A program made the translations under genes and the position numbers. Below, in pieces: positions 20,001 through 28,492 of a stretch of DNA of 64,000 nt; the first letter of the stretch is position 1; every line of letters begins with the position of its first letter. The notes beneath the pieces are model-generated. The model worked only from the letters and a program-made list of their open reading frames with translations. It searched no databases and was not told the origin of the DNA. Source of the DNA: Pycnococcus provasolii (Eukaryota; Chlorophyta; Pseudoscourfieldiophyceae; Pseudoscourfieldiales); the NCBI GenBank assembly GCA_049487715.1, contig CP150567.1, positions 372,001-436,000 on the forward strand. Reading direction: 5' to 3'.

Positions 20001-21592
20001 CGCGACCGCTTCACATATGCCTCGGAGAGCAGCTTGACGGACTTGCGGTACTCTCCCGAAGCGCGAAGGTACGATCCAAGGTTGTGCTCCTCGCCAATCG
20101 TATCCTCGTGCCCAGCCCCGAGCACCCGTGTCTTCACCTTGAGTAGATCCGTGGAAATCTCAATCGCGGATGCGTAATCACCAGCCTCCGCGGAAAGGCT
20201 CGCGATGTTGTTCGCCGCACTGATGGACATGCGGTGATCAACGTCAAGTCGCGTTTTGTACACCTTGTGCATCTCCCTCACCAGACCCAGAGCGAGCTGC
20301 GTCTGGCCAAGCTGCATGACGATCTGCACGTGATTGTTCATCAGCGCGGAGAACACTCGTCCACCTTCCACGATATTCGGCGTCTCGAGCAGCCGCCTCG
20401 AAATTTGCAGGAGGTATTCTTCACGCACGTGCCGCGAGATCTTGTCGCTCATGTGCTTCATGATGTCCCCCTGCAGATTCTGCGCCTCGAGGCGTCTGCG
20501 CAGCGCGACGAGCGCGTACATGAGGCATGGATCTTGGAGCTTTCTTCTCACCATCTTGCCCGTGGATTCGTTCACCGCCACGCTAGCGTGATTCGAGATT
20601 GTCGCGGTTATGTCAAGATTGCCGAAGAAGTTGATAATGGACTTGTTTCCCCACGAGTTGCACAGCGCGTCGACGAACGTCAGCATCATGTCGGGAGGCT
20701 GTGTAATCGTCAGCTGTGGAGATGCGGTGGCGTCGCCAGCTTTTCTTTTCTCGTCGGCTGCTATGAGCGCGAGCGACGTCTCGAAGAGCGTGTCGGTGCA
20801 ACTTGCCTCCTCGCCAGCTTCCCAGTCCGCGACCACAAGTATGGTTTTTCCAATATCGGCCATTAGCTTTGGCAGTTTCTCCTCGTACCAAGACGCGTCG
20901 AACACGTCTTCGCTGCGTTCGAGGTTCACACAGAATATGTCCATCCACAGGAAGATGGCGGACGGGTTCTCACCTCGGCACGCCTCTTCCACGGCACCAA
21001 CGACGTCTTGAAACTTGCTCTGCCAGCAGTGGCTCACGAAGTGCGTCGCCGGTCCCGTCGCTGGCCGTCCGTAGGCTGTCATTTGCCCGCCGATGATGTA
21101 TGTGTACGCACAACCTCCCTGGATTGTGCTGCATTCTTTAGTTAGCGTCAGGTTGGCGAGCGTTTCTGTGGTGACGTCTGTGGAGACTAGCGCAAGCTTC
21201 TTGGCAAACGACAGGAGCCATTCGAGCGAAACGCCGTCGCGTTTGACGTGAAACGTGTCCATGAGTCCCACGGACGAAGGCAGGGTCTCAAACGTGACGA
21301 CGCTTTTCGTGGGAGAGGTTTCGTTCGATTCTGCTCCTGCCATCGCCGTCGTCTCTGGCTCTGGCGCCGGCGCAAGTGCAAGTGCAAGTGCCTGTGTGTT
21401 GGTACTCATATCAGCATCAGCCACCTCGTTTTCTCCTCCAAAACCTCCTTCTTCGTCCAGTGTCGTCGTCGTCGTTGTCGCGGGCTTCCAGTGGAATGCG
21501 TGCGAGCTGTCGCGACGTGCACGAGCCTCCGTTGTCGCCTCCTCTGTCGCCACCGCCGCACCACTCGTATCACTTGTATCACTCGTCGTCAT
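17069..21592 (-). CDS. Giant TPR protein with N-terminal TIR-like domain
   Basis: About 1507 residues from the ATG at 21592. The first 110 residues are low complexity (Thr, Glu, Ala). Near 185-275 lies the same kind of domain as in the 6083 gene: HFVSHCW, a Trp-Met-Asp-Ile-Phe strand (LWMDIFCVN), and IGKTILVVADW. The terminal WCxWE motif is missing and replaced by DTLFETSLAL, so any catalytic activity is doubtful. From about 400 to 1490 follow some twenty or more divergent kinesin-light-chain-like TPRs (for example LAAGNNLAVMMQELGEHDEA and LATLNNLGNLYLKTGRVEES). Unlike the smaller relative, the repeats are diverged, so the array is old. Probable role is a scaffold or sensor; no partner can be named. 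The stop at 17069 faces the remnant at 16817-17014. Confidence 0.85.
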   Translation of the reverse strand: MTTSDTSDTSGAAVATEEATTEARARRDSSHAFHWKPATTTTTTLDEEGGFGGENEVADADMSTNTQALALALAPAPEPETTAMAGAESNETSPTKSVVTFETLPSSVGLMDTFHVKRDGVSLEWLLSFAKKLALVSTDVTTETLANLTLTKECSTIQGGCAYTYIIGGQMTAYGRPATGPATHFVSHCWQSKFQDVVGAVEEACRGENPSAIFLWMDIFCVNLERSEDVFDASWYEEKLPKLMADIGKTILVVADWEAGEEASCTDTLFETSLALIAADEKRKAGDATASPQLTITQPPDMMLTFVDALCNSWGNKSIINFFGNLDITATISNHASVAVNESTGKMVRRKLQDPCLMYALVALRRRLEAQNLQGDIMKHMSDKISRHVREEYLLQISRRLLETPNIVEGGRVFSALMNNHVQIVMQLGQTQLALGLVREMHKVYKTRLDVDHRMSISAANNIASLSAEAGDYASAIEISTDLLKVKTRVLGAGHEDTIGEEHNLGSYLRASGEYRKSVKLLSEAYVKRSRLLGFGHDDTCASMFELIKTREQQGQNEIAHELYKTILSMQVENLGVDHRKVFLSRLELGKYYLRNGRLSEGEEQLMAVFEYFSARWGSDDELSLIPLEKAAEAAREMGKMGAAEERYGAALGIRQKSVRYGPMHTLTLAAGNNLAVMMQELGEHDEASLHLSYIYDTKKMILGETHAETLHALSNYATSLSDLGRLKEAEKLFRLAMSAHERIQPADEEGALAVKNNLADVLKELMRLDEARKLMAEVVASRDEHGGADTVEVLKAHNNLGCIDMVRGANADALKQCRFAAEGVQKIVGNKHPLSLRMQMNVACVLCEQSLYQEAYDVLFVADFTARKEYGPDAMITADLDFQMAIIKQAVEREGADVKIKVTPKSVLKSFGIVVRKRASKYGPMHPETIRARHMHAVELMNQGDLKQSKEGFRLILDEIDSALGIDHYLTLYVKFDYGIMLVNEGVAKEIPLISGPGLTIMRESVERLSKGFGPNHCQVLNRKCQLANVLINHFSDDVALGDEAETLLRTSLKSFVEGYGDDDERVLHVKAELARFCASKGDLEEASELFRVSRDGYLSKRSEPDALVNELTKSAAENVKKLRRWTEAEALYTDLVAGYEVVKGENDIATVYAIKELSQILYRQLKYARAEETNRVLIRRVNLTIGDVSPMAVAARSNLVRLLMDQEKFEDALQSANELVSITREIDGGEIRSASAHAMILQAKALTANSKLEAADEIFEIINGVAEGMGRMDRLSCKEGYADFLKDCNRMTEASVLYSEVLDDLKKWYGVSHPMTLRAVYNCAFMHCLAGTYEYAREYFKWVLERFMEGGAPEDVTISWKINLANTYYELKQWTEAEVLYEQISMYYEERDAKHPDYLATLNNLGNLYLKTGRVEESEKAFRECLHAKVKSFGDAHSKTLLSKLNLAFSLGVAAKASGDEEKASESKRLIEEVQSSKSDIPNFFMSSLDNEASTEQVVPPPRSP

Positions 21593-22007
21593 CACCGCGG
21601 CCTACTACCAACTACTGTATGTATGACCGGCCTGCTACTAAATAAAATACGGCTCTCCGGAGGCTCCGGCAAGCTGCCGCAGTGCCGCTTGCAGAGACTC
21701 TCTCTAACTGTTGAGAGTGTACCTCGACCAGACGAGACCAGACGTGCCGCTTGCCGCTTGCCTCTCTGATGGGTGGACCCGTTCTGGAATTCTGGAGAGC
21801 ATGTTGCTTGACGACGAAGATGTTGATCAACTTCATCGATGCCAATCATGCCAGTTGCCAGTACTGGGGCCCACCTCGATCAACTGATCAAGCTGTCCGT
21901 GTTTGCAACTTGCCGGAGTTGGCCGGACAGCCTCCGGGAGCCCACCAGCTGCCCAGCCCGTCGTGTACGGCCACTCAACTCAAGCAAAAGGATGTACCAC
22001 ACAGTAA

Positions 22008-22772
22008 TATGACCGATTCCAGGCAAGCTTGCGGTGGCACCGTAAAAGCGAGTCGTTTTCACGGTCATTTGCAAGTTTTTGGCATGTCTTGAGAGGTCTT
22101 GGGGAGTTTTCCAGGCGCTTTTCAAGTTTTCTAGGAGTTTTTAGAGGTTTCAGCAAGGTTTCAGAGAGGGAAAAAAACACATTCCAAGCTTGTTTCTCAG
22201 AAGAGGCACGCGCTCATTCCGCACAAAGCCTCACGTCAAAAGAACCTCGAAGATACAATGGGAGATCCCTTCATTTCCAACTGGACATTGCCACTGCCAC
22301 AGGTCCTCTGCCACTCCTCCCTCCCTCCCTTCCTTTCCTCTCTCCCTCCCTCCCTCCCTCCCTTCCTTCCTTCCTTCCTCCCTCCCTCCCTCCCTCCCTC
22401 CCTCCCTCCCTTCCTTTCTTCCTTCCCTTCCTTTCTTCCTAGGGGCCAGGTTCTCCTTCCCTCTACCCGGGTAGGCACTTTCCACGTCCTCCTCCCAACA
22501 CACACAGAATCCAAGAAATGAAAGTTTTGTATGGACTATGGGGAACGGTGTCTAACCCCTACACTGCAACGACTGTGCACTTCTCAGCAAAACTCTGACT
22601 TTTTCTGTGTTCCTCATTTCTTGCCGTTTCTGGCGATTTCTGGCGATTTCTGGCGATTTCTGGGAAATTTTCCCCGTTGTGTTTGGTCGGGCAGAGCGAA
22701 TTCGATGGAATTCGACCGAATTCGACTGAAAACGAGTTTAAAGCACTGCAAGCTTGCCTGGAATCGGTCATA
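22008..22772. mobile_element. Candidate foldback/MITE-like element with 25-bp inverted ends
   Basis: The ends are perfect inverted repeats: TATGACCGATTCCAGGCAAGC and four more bases at 22008-22032, and their reverse complement at 22748-22772. Weaker inverted similarity continues inwards (GAGTCGTTTTCA against ACTCGTTTTCA). The 765-bp interior codes for nothing and includes a CT-rich tract. I could not find a target-site duplication, so this is a candidate only; two chance inverted copies or a palindromic spacer are alternatives. Confidence 0.45.
22316..22440 (+). repeat. Polypyrimidine (TCCC/TTCC)n microsatellite
   Basis: About 125 bases of almost pure C and T, mostly CCTC/CTTC units. It lies inside the candidate foldback element. 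Confidence 0.95.
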
Positions 22773-23047
22773 AAGAAAGGGCACGTACTGTACAGCAAGT
22801 CCAGTCCTTAAACTTTACCATCCTAAACCTTGATGTTGATGAAGGTGTGCGGCCACATTGATGGATTGATTGATTGATGGGAAAAATGCAGTTCTCCCCT
22901 CACCGGAAAATCGAAATTGCAGTTCTCCCTCACTTGGCTACAATTCTCGGTTCTCCCCGGGACCTCCCTTACCCGGTAGTATCCTCCGTGTAACCCAACC
23001 ACTCTTAACTCTTTTCTTAAGGTGTGTCTACCGTAGGCTTGGCGGTC

Positions 23048-23509
23048 TTACGTGTAGTGAAACGCCTTCTCGCCGAGCTCGTTGAAGGTGTACATCGGGT
23101 TGACGCGGATTGCCTTCAGCTCGCGCTTGACGTATTTGCAGCTTGGTGCGCCCTGCACCGCCACGATGGCGTACCCGCCGCTGCGCGCTTGACGCTGATC
23201 GATCGCGCGGTTCTCGCCCCGCGGTGCCGCGAATGTGAACAAGTCAATCCACGAGAAGGCGCATCCTGATGCTGAGCTTCCACTTGCTGACTTGCTGTGC
23301 GTCGAAAATATAAAACGCGTCCGCTTCGCGCGCGCGCTTCTACAAGCTCCACGAACGTGGGCAGCCGCGCAACGCGTCTTGCAAGACGCCACACTTTTCT
23401 AGGGCCTTCTGCCCTTCTCCTCTTCGTTGATGCGTGTCAAGAGCATGTCCAAGCCGTCGTTCTCGACGGACTACTTGCCCCCTTGAGTCGGACTCGCACC
23501 GAACGACAT
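23048..23509 (-). pseudogene. Decayed gene with several frameshifts, family unknown
   Basis: Read on the minus strand from ATG 23509 to TAA 23048, protein-like segments sit in different frames: DGLDMLLTRINEEEKGRRP, then EADAFYIFDAQQVSKWKLS, then WIDLFTFAAPRGENRAIDQ through YTFNELGEKAFHYT. Stops interrupt the first two, and at least two frame changes are needed, one beside a GCGCGCGC run. Short introns could mimic this, but no convincing GT-AG pairs were seen. I do not recognise the ancestral protein. Confidence 0.45.
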
Positions 23510-23745
23510 CTTAAGGCTCAAGGGAAGAAGCGGCGCCATGGCGTGCGCGAACGAACGACTGACTTAACCCTCCGTCTGGAAGCTGGCTGGTTGTAGAAAT
23601 GCCGTTATGATGATGCGCGACCGGGATCCCGAAAGTCCGAAAGTCCCCCCCCCCCCCGTTGGGTCCCGGAGTCTTTTTCCCGGAACGTCGCATCTCTCGC
23701 CATGGCGTAACTTACCCGTAGGTAGATACACCCTTGCTACAGGTG

Positions 23746-24465
23746 ATGAAGGAAGTCGTCTTTGATGTGTTGCGTATAATTTTTTCTAGTGGCTTGTCAA
23801 TACGGGCAGTATCAGGAGCATCAGGGTCAGTGTCAGCAGTGTCAGTGTCACCAGTGTCAGTGTCAATGAATGGCTTTTCAGACCAGCGTCATACAACGAA
23901 CATTACAGTCTCGTTCAGCACGTTACTCGACGACGACTATTCCCCTGAGCCGCGATGTACAGAAAGACTCAAGAGGCTCGTGGAAAGTGACGATGAATGT
24001 GGCGTCTGCGATACAAGTGACGGCGACGAAACACACGACGACCAGGCTGTGCTGGCACCGCCGTCCTCATGCCAAACCATTCACCACCAGCTCGTGTACC
24101 GCGTCTCGTATCACCACATCTACGAAGCGCCGGTCCTGCACGTGCGAGCGCAAACGTCGGAGGGTGTGCCGCTCGCGTCCACGGACGTGCTGAACCTCAT
24201 CGCGCGTATGGGGGGAACGCCCGCGGCGTTTGGACCGGACTTGTCGTTGGCGTGCGGCGATGATTATAATGGCACGGCGTGGCTCGTCATGCACCCGTGC
24301 GGAGGAGTGGAACGTGCACTTGCTGCGACGACGACGGAAGATGGCAGCGATGCGCCCGTTAGCGCGACGAAGTACGCGCTCGCTTGGTACCAGGCGACAG
24401 CTGCTGCTGCGGGGTGGGCGCCGCTCTCACGCGCTGACTTTGCACGACTTGATAGAAACGAGTAA
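23746..24465 (+). CDS. ATG10: ATG10-like autophagy E2 enzyme
   Basis: Residues in the second half match the Atg3/Atg10 family of E2-like enzymes: HHQLVYRVSYHHIYEAPVL (first strands), a middle linker, then TAWLVMHPCGG, whose Cys in the HPC motif is the expected thioester residue, and KYALAWYQATAAAAGW at the end. Atg10 transfers the ubiquitin-like Atg12 to Atg5 in autophagosome formation in the cytosol. Length and the short C-terminus fit Atg10 better than Atg3. The first ATG is 23746; the next in frame, 23866, gives a 199-residue protein and may be the true start because the intervening 40 codons are repetitive (GTCAGTGTCA). The stop codon is part of a perfect hairpin shared with the convergent dolichyldiphosphatase gene. 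Confidence 0.8.
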   Translation: MKEVVFDVLRIIFSSGLSIRAVSGASGSVSAVSVSPVSVSMNGFSDQRHTTNITVSFSTLLDDDYSPEPRCTERLKRLVESDDECGVCDTSDGDETHDDQAVLAPPSSCQTIHHQLVYRVSYHHIYEAPVLHVRAQTSEGVPLASTDVLNLIARMGGTPAAFGPDLSLACGDDYNGTAWLVMHPCGGVERALAATTTEDGSDAPVSATKYALAWYQATAAAAGWAPLSRADFARLDRNE

Positions 24466-24508
24466 AAATGCAATACAAAATCTGTACATTATTTTGTATT
24501 GCATTTTT
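24464..24508. terminator. Perfect 18-bp hairpin between convergent stop codons
   Basis: AAAAATGCAATACAAAAT at 24464-24481 is the exact reverse complement of 24491-24508, with a 9-base loop. It overlaps the stop codons of both ATG10 (TAA 24463-24465) and dolichyldiphosphatase (TGA, complement of 24508-24510). An A/T-rich symmetric element here could direct 3' end formation on both strands. Confidence 0.6.
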
Positions 24509-25236
24509 CACAGCGCGGTCCACGCCCACGCGTCGTGCCACCAAGCGTGCACGACAGACTTTGTCGTCGCGAACGAGGAACCTGACAGTGCACCAGCGAC
24601 TATGCGAGCAAGGGCGTCAACTCCTCGAAGGACGCGACTATCGGTATGAAAGACTCGTCCAAACGCGCGCGTCGTTGGAAAGTATGTGATTGCGAATAAA
24701 GTCCCCAGAAGCGCACCCACCATCACCTGCGTTGCGTGGTGGTAGCGCAGAACGACGCGCGACGCGCAGCACGCAAAAGCGACACAGCACGCCACAACAG
24801 CAAGCACGGCTCGGCACAGTCTTTCCAGCCGTCTTTTTGTCTTCGCCACCGCCTGATTCTTCAGTAAGTCGTCTCCCGTTTTGTTTGTTTTCGCATACAG
24901 AACCATGCATACGGCGACGAACGTGCAGGACATGGCGTGCGAGGAGGGCATGCCGTGCGACTTGCAGGACCCAAACTGCGTGTCTGGACACGACAGGGGA
25001 CGCGGTTGGGCGATGGCGTGCTTGAGCAGCACGCACGTCACTTCTACGAGGAGCATGCCCATTAGGAGGAGCAGGTAGAAGGATGCGTTGCGTGCGGAAA
25101 GGCACGAGGCTGTTAAGAACGATACGGCGGAGATGTACGGCACCAGTGAGGCGAGCGCCCAGAGCTTCAAGGCTACACCACTGCCACCATCTCCGTCGTT
25201 GACGAACACGCACGTGTGCTTGAAGGCGACGGACAT
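24508..25236 (-). CDS. DOLPP1: Dolichyldiphosphatase (PAP2 family)
   Basis: About 242 residues from the ATG at 25236, chosen over an upstream non-homologous extension because family members begin near the sequence VAFKHTCVFVNDGD. Four membrane segments are visible. The three PAP2 phosphatase motifs are present: KHAIAQPRP (K-x6-RP), SHGMPSSHAM (PSGH-type, written PSSH), and SRVVLRYHHATQVMVGA (SR-x5-H). The CxSHGxPSSH signature is typical of Dolpp1, which removes a phosphate from dolichyl diphosphate on the lumenal face of the endoplasmic reticulum so that the carrier can be reused in N-glycosylation. The Cys-rich segment PLSCPDTQFGSCKSHG fits this subgroup. The 3' end converges on ATG10. Confidence 0.88.
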   Translation of the reverse strand: MSVAFKHTCVFVNDGDGGSGVALKLWALASLVPYISAVSFLTASCLSARNASFYLLLLMGMLLVEVTCVLLKHAIAQPRPLSCPDTQFGSCKSHGMPSSHAMSCTFVAVCMVLYAKTNKTGDDLLKNQAVAKTKRRLERLCRAVLAVVACCVAFACCASRVVLRYHHATQVMVGALLGTLFAITYFPTTRAFGRVFHTDSRVLRGVDALARIVAGALSGSSFATTKSVVHAWWHDAWAWTAL

Positions 25237-25374
25237 GGCCCGTGGCGGGAAGATGTTTACCCAAATATTTCGGGAGGGCGGAATCCGGGGACGGGGGAGG
25301 GGTGCAGAAATGGGAAAACGCAAATTGACAGATACTGTATTTCATAGACTATTTACCAAATCTACCACTACAAA

Positions 25375-27558
25375 CTACACCTGAAGCATGTCCGCTCTAG
25401 GCCACGCCACCGTGATACCTCGTCCTAGCGTGCCGGCGTCCTTAGATACGTACAACGTGTACGTGCCAGCTGGAACCAACCAACGTCCCGCGCTTTCGTC
25501 CCACAACCTAAGCATGTCCGAAGTCACCTCGAAATGTACCGTCGACCGCTCGCCTGCGCTGACACGAATCCGACGATAGCCACGAAGCTGCGCGGGAGGC
25601 TCGGAGGCACCGAGGCTGTGCGATGGCCATGTCACATAGAGCTGCACCACCTCGACGCCGTCGCGTGATCCTACGTTCGCAACGTCGGCGACAATCGAAT
25701 GGCTGCTGCCTTCCTCCAATAATCGAGGGTCGCTGATCTCAAACTTCGTATATGACAAGCCGTATCCGAACCAAAATGCTGGTGCCACATCGCCCTGCTT
25801 GTGATACCACCGATATCCCGTCGACATTCGCTCGCTGTACGACATGACGGAATCAACGCCGGGGTACTGCTCCGTGGTCCATCTTTGTTCGTTATCTATA
25901 TTCGGAATGCAAAATGGCAGCCGTCCGCTAGGTGAGACGTCATTGAACAGCACATCCGCGACGCCGTTGCCAGCCTCCTGCCCACCATATGGCGTGATGA
26001 GCACAGATGCCACAGCATGGCGCCAAGGCATAAGCACCGGACCCGGGGCGCAGACAATCACGATGGTTCGTGGCTGCGCGTCGGCGACGGCGGAGATCAG
26101 CGCGTCGTCGTCGTGCGCAAGGCTGAGCGTCGCACGGTCGCTTCCCTCGCTGCTCTTTACACCCACCACAATCACCGCTACGTCAGCTTTGCTAGCGGCG
26201 TCAGTAGCGGCGGTCACATCACCTGATGGAGTGTACGATGCCGTTCCTCGAATGCGTGATGCGATTCCGTCGTAGTGCGTGATGACATATGGCGGCTGAA
26301 CGTATCCGCTGCCGCCACCGGAGACGATGGGTTCCTTTTGAGCGGCATCGCCAATGACTGCAACGTGCTTTAGTGCATTGGCATCGAGAGGCAGAATGTT
26401 TGCCTGGTTGGTGAGCATCACTGTTGACTCTGCCGCGATGCGCCGTGACAGCGCCGCCGCCTCAGGCGTCGTGACATTCGCGTTGATGTCACCACCGGAT
26501 CCCGCGCCGTCAAGGATTCCGGCGGCATCCATCGCGATTAAGACTCGCGTGGCGGCAGCATCGACATCGTCCTCATCTAAGGTTTTTGCGTCGAGCGCTT
26601 CCTGCAGCGCTTTTGCGCCAAGAAAATCGTCAGAGGGCATCTCCTGGTCCAGGCCACTTTTGATCGCCTTGGCGGTGGAATGCGTCGCTCCCCAGTCGGA
26701 CATCACGAATCCCTTGAAACCAGCCTCTTCGCGAAATAGTCCAGTGAGTGTTTGCGGATCTTCGCAAGAGTACGTAAATTTCACGCCTTCGGACGTGATT
26801 CGGTTGTAAGAGCACATGGCACTAAGAGCACCTGCTCTTGCCGCGGATGCGAATGGTGGTAAATACAGCTGCCTCTGCGTTCTTCCGTCGACGAGCGATG
26901 CGCTTTCCGTTCGGTTGAATTCCTGGTTGTTGTCAATGAAATGCTTTGGTGTAGCGATGAGTCCAGGAACGGACTGTGATCCCTGAACGGTCGCGTCTGC
27001 CATGACAGCGCCGAGGTGCGGGTCTTCTCCTGATAGGTACTCAAACGACCGTCCTCCGTTGGGTATGCGCATGACGTTTAGCCCTGGCCCAAGCCAGACG
27101 TTCGCCCCTTTTTGGATGAATTCCGTCGCGATGCTTTCCGCCCACTGGTACGCGAGGTTTTCGTTCCACGTTGCGGTAACTGCGAGTGCGCACGGAAATG
27201 CCGTCGTTGTTCCAGGCAGTGATGCGTTCTGCTTGTTGACACGAAAGCCCTGCGGTCCGTCGTTCAATACCAACGACGGTATCTTCAGACGCAGAATGGC
27301 TTTTGTTTGTCCGACGTACTCTCGTACTCCCGTGCCGCTCATCAGGTACGATTTCTCCTCCAACGTCATCTTGGCGACGAGCTGCGATGCACGTGATGAT
27401 CGCAAGTGATGTGCACCATATCCACCACCACCACGTACATCACCACGTACGCTATCCACCACATCCCGCGGTGACGCAAAACCGAGTCGCGCCGCAGAGG
27501 CGGACGAAGTAAGCAACAACAGGACGAGACCAAGCATTATTGCCAGCGTGGCGGACAT
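25375..27558 (-). CDS. Glycoside hydrolase family 3 beta-glucosidase-like
   Basis: The ATG at 27558 opens a clear signal peptide (MSATLAIMLGLVLLLLTSSA), so the 727-residue protein is secreted or vacuolar. The N-terminal GH3 barrel has KHFIDNNQEFNR and MCSYNRITSEG, and the nucleophile Asp in GFVMSDWGATHS. The C-terminal GH3 domain has IVVGVKSSEGSDRATLSL and GQEAGNGVADVLFNDVSPSGRLP, followed by a fibronectin-III-like end with RGYRRIRVSAGE. GH3 enzymes of this layout hydrolyse beta-glucosides or beta-xylosides from non-reducing ends; the exact sugar is not predictable. An upstream frame extends to 27648 through a G/C homopolymer but begins without homology. Confidence 0.92.
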   Translation of the reverse strand: MSATLAIMLGLVLLLLTSSASAARLGFASPRDVVDSVRGDVRGGGGYGAHHLRSSRASQLVAKMTLEEKSYLMSGTGVREYVGQTKAILRLKIPSLVLNDGPQGFRVNKQNASLPGTTTAFPCALAVTATWNENLAYQWAESIATEFIQKGANVWLGPGLNVMRIPNGGRSFEYLSGEDPHLGAVMADATVQGSQSVPGLIATPKHFIDNNQEFNRTESASLVDGRTQRQLYLPPFASAARAGALSAMCSYNRITSEGVKFTYSCEDPQTLTGLFREEAGFKGFVMSDWGATHSTAKAIKSGLDQEMPSDDFLGAKALQEALDAKTLDEDDVDAAATRVLIAMDAAGILDGAGSGGDINANVTTPEAAALSRRIAAESTVMLTNQANILPLDANALKHVAVIGDAAQKEPIVSGGGSGYVQPPYVITHYDGIASRIRGTASYTPSGDVTAATDAASKADVAVIVVGVKSSEGSDRATLSLAHDDDALISAVADAQPRTIVIVCAPGPVLMPWRHAVASVLITPYGGQEAGNGVADVLFNDVSPSGRLPFCIPNIDNEQRWTTEQYPGVDSVMSYSERMSTGYRWYHKQGDVAPAFWFGYGLSYTKFEISDPRLLEEGSSHSIVADVANVGSRDGVEVVQLYVTWPSHSLGASEPPAQLRGYRRIRVSAGERSTVHFEVTSDMLRLWDESAGRWLVPAGTYTLYVSKDAGTLGRGITVAWPRADMLQV

Positions 27559-28492
27559 TTTTGTGATTGGGCCCTTGCCTGCACGCGGGGGCGAGGAGGC
27601 GAAGTCCTCCCCCCTGTAACGGTTTTTTTTTTGGGGGGGGGGGGGCATTCTCCTCCGGGGTTGGCAGGCCCGAGTGCCCGACGATCATGATAACCCTCAA
27701 CGATGCTCTCCGCGAATGGACTCGTGACTCGGTCGGCCATGGCGCCATGCAAGGCGACGCCTGCAGAGTTCGCGGCGAACACAAAGTATCTCGAGAGACA
27801 TTCAACTTGGCGCGCCGAGTCGAAGACTAGGCGCCGTTTGTTTTTGTGTCCGCTTCGGACGATGAAGGCGGGTGAGACGAGTGAGTACTTAATTACTTAG
27901 GCGTACAGGGACGTAGGCAAAAAACGCGACGGCGCTCTCTCCTATTTTCATGCGATGCACGTCGTTCAAACCAGAGGAGTTACCGAAGCGAACCTCCTTC
28001 ACACGCCCTGCGCAGTTTCCGGTGTATGTGTTGTCTCAACAGTATCTAAGAGGTGTTTCTTGATGATGGCGATATCCCACGATGTCATGTCTACGTAGCT
28101 GTCCCGACATCGCGCGTCACGTTCTTGTTGTGTCGGTAGCAATCTGCGCTAGAGCCCATCTTCGATGTCCACGACACGACCGGCCGACCGCAAACGAACG
28201 GCAAATTTGTTTGGCAGCTAGCTGTTGCTCCGCCCCCCCCCCCCGGGTGGTTAAGCGAAAGCGCCCAACGATGCATCCCGGACACAGCGCTGGAGGCCCG
28301 GGCGGGGGGGACGAGCCCCGACGAACCCCGGCCGCTAACTACCTTTTCCCTGGAAGGCTGGAAACGGGTATCTGGCGGCGGCGGCGCACTTCCATTCCCC
28401 CCACTGTGCTCCCTTTCTTCTTACAGTATATTGAATAGTTGTAGTAGTACTTAGCATCGGATAGGTTAGGTTAGGATAGGTTAGGCTAGGCA
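27559..28492. other. Intergenic region between divergent GH3 and DEAD-box genes
   Basis: About 930 bp without a supported gene. It contains two long G or C homopolymers (27633-27645 and 28232-28244) and, just before the helicase start, several AGGTTAGG units (28463-28490). Confidence 0.65.
28463..28490 (+). promoter_or_regulatory. AGGTTAGG repeats at the helicase 5' end
   Basis: Four related units of GGTTAGG or GGATAGG end two bases before the ATG at 28493. They resemble a degenerate telo-box and may lie in the 5' untranslated region. Confidence 0.35.

Larger units (their letters stand above)
21593..23047. other. Repeat-rich intergenic region
   Basis: About 1.45 kb without a supported gene. 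It holds a pair of 25-bp inverted repeats (22008-22032 and 22748-22772), a 125-bp polypyrimidine tract, and three tandem copies of GGCGATTTCT near 22632-22662. Confidence 0.7.
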
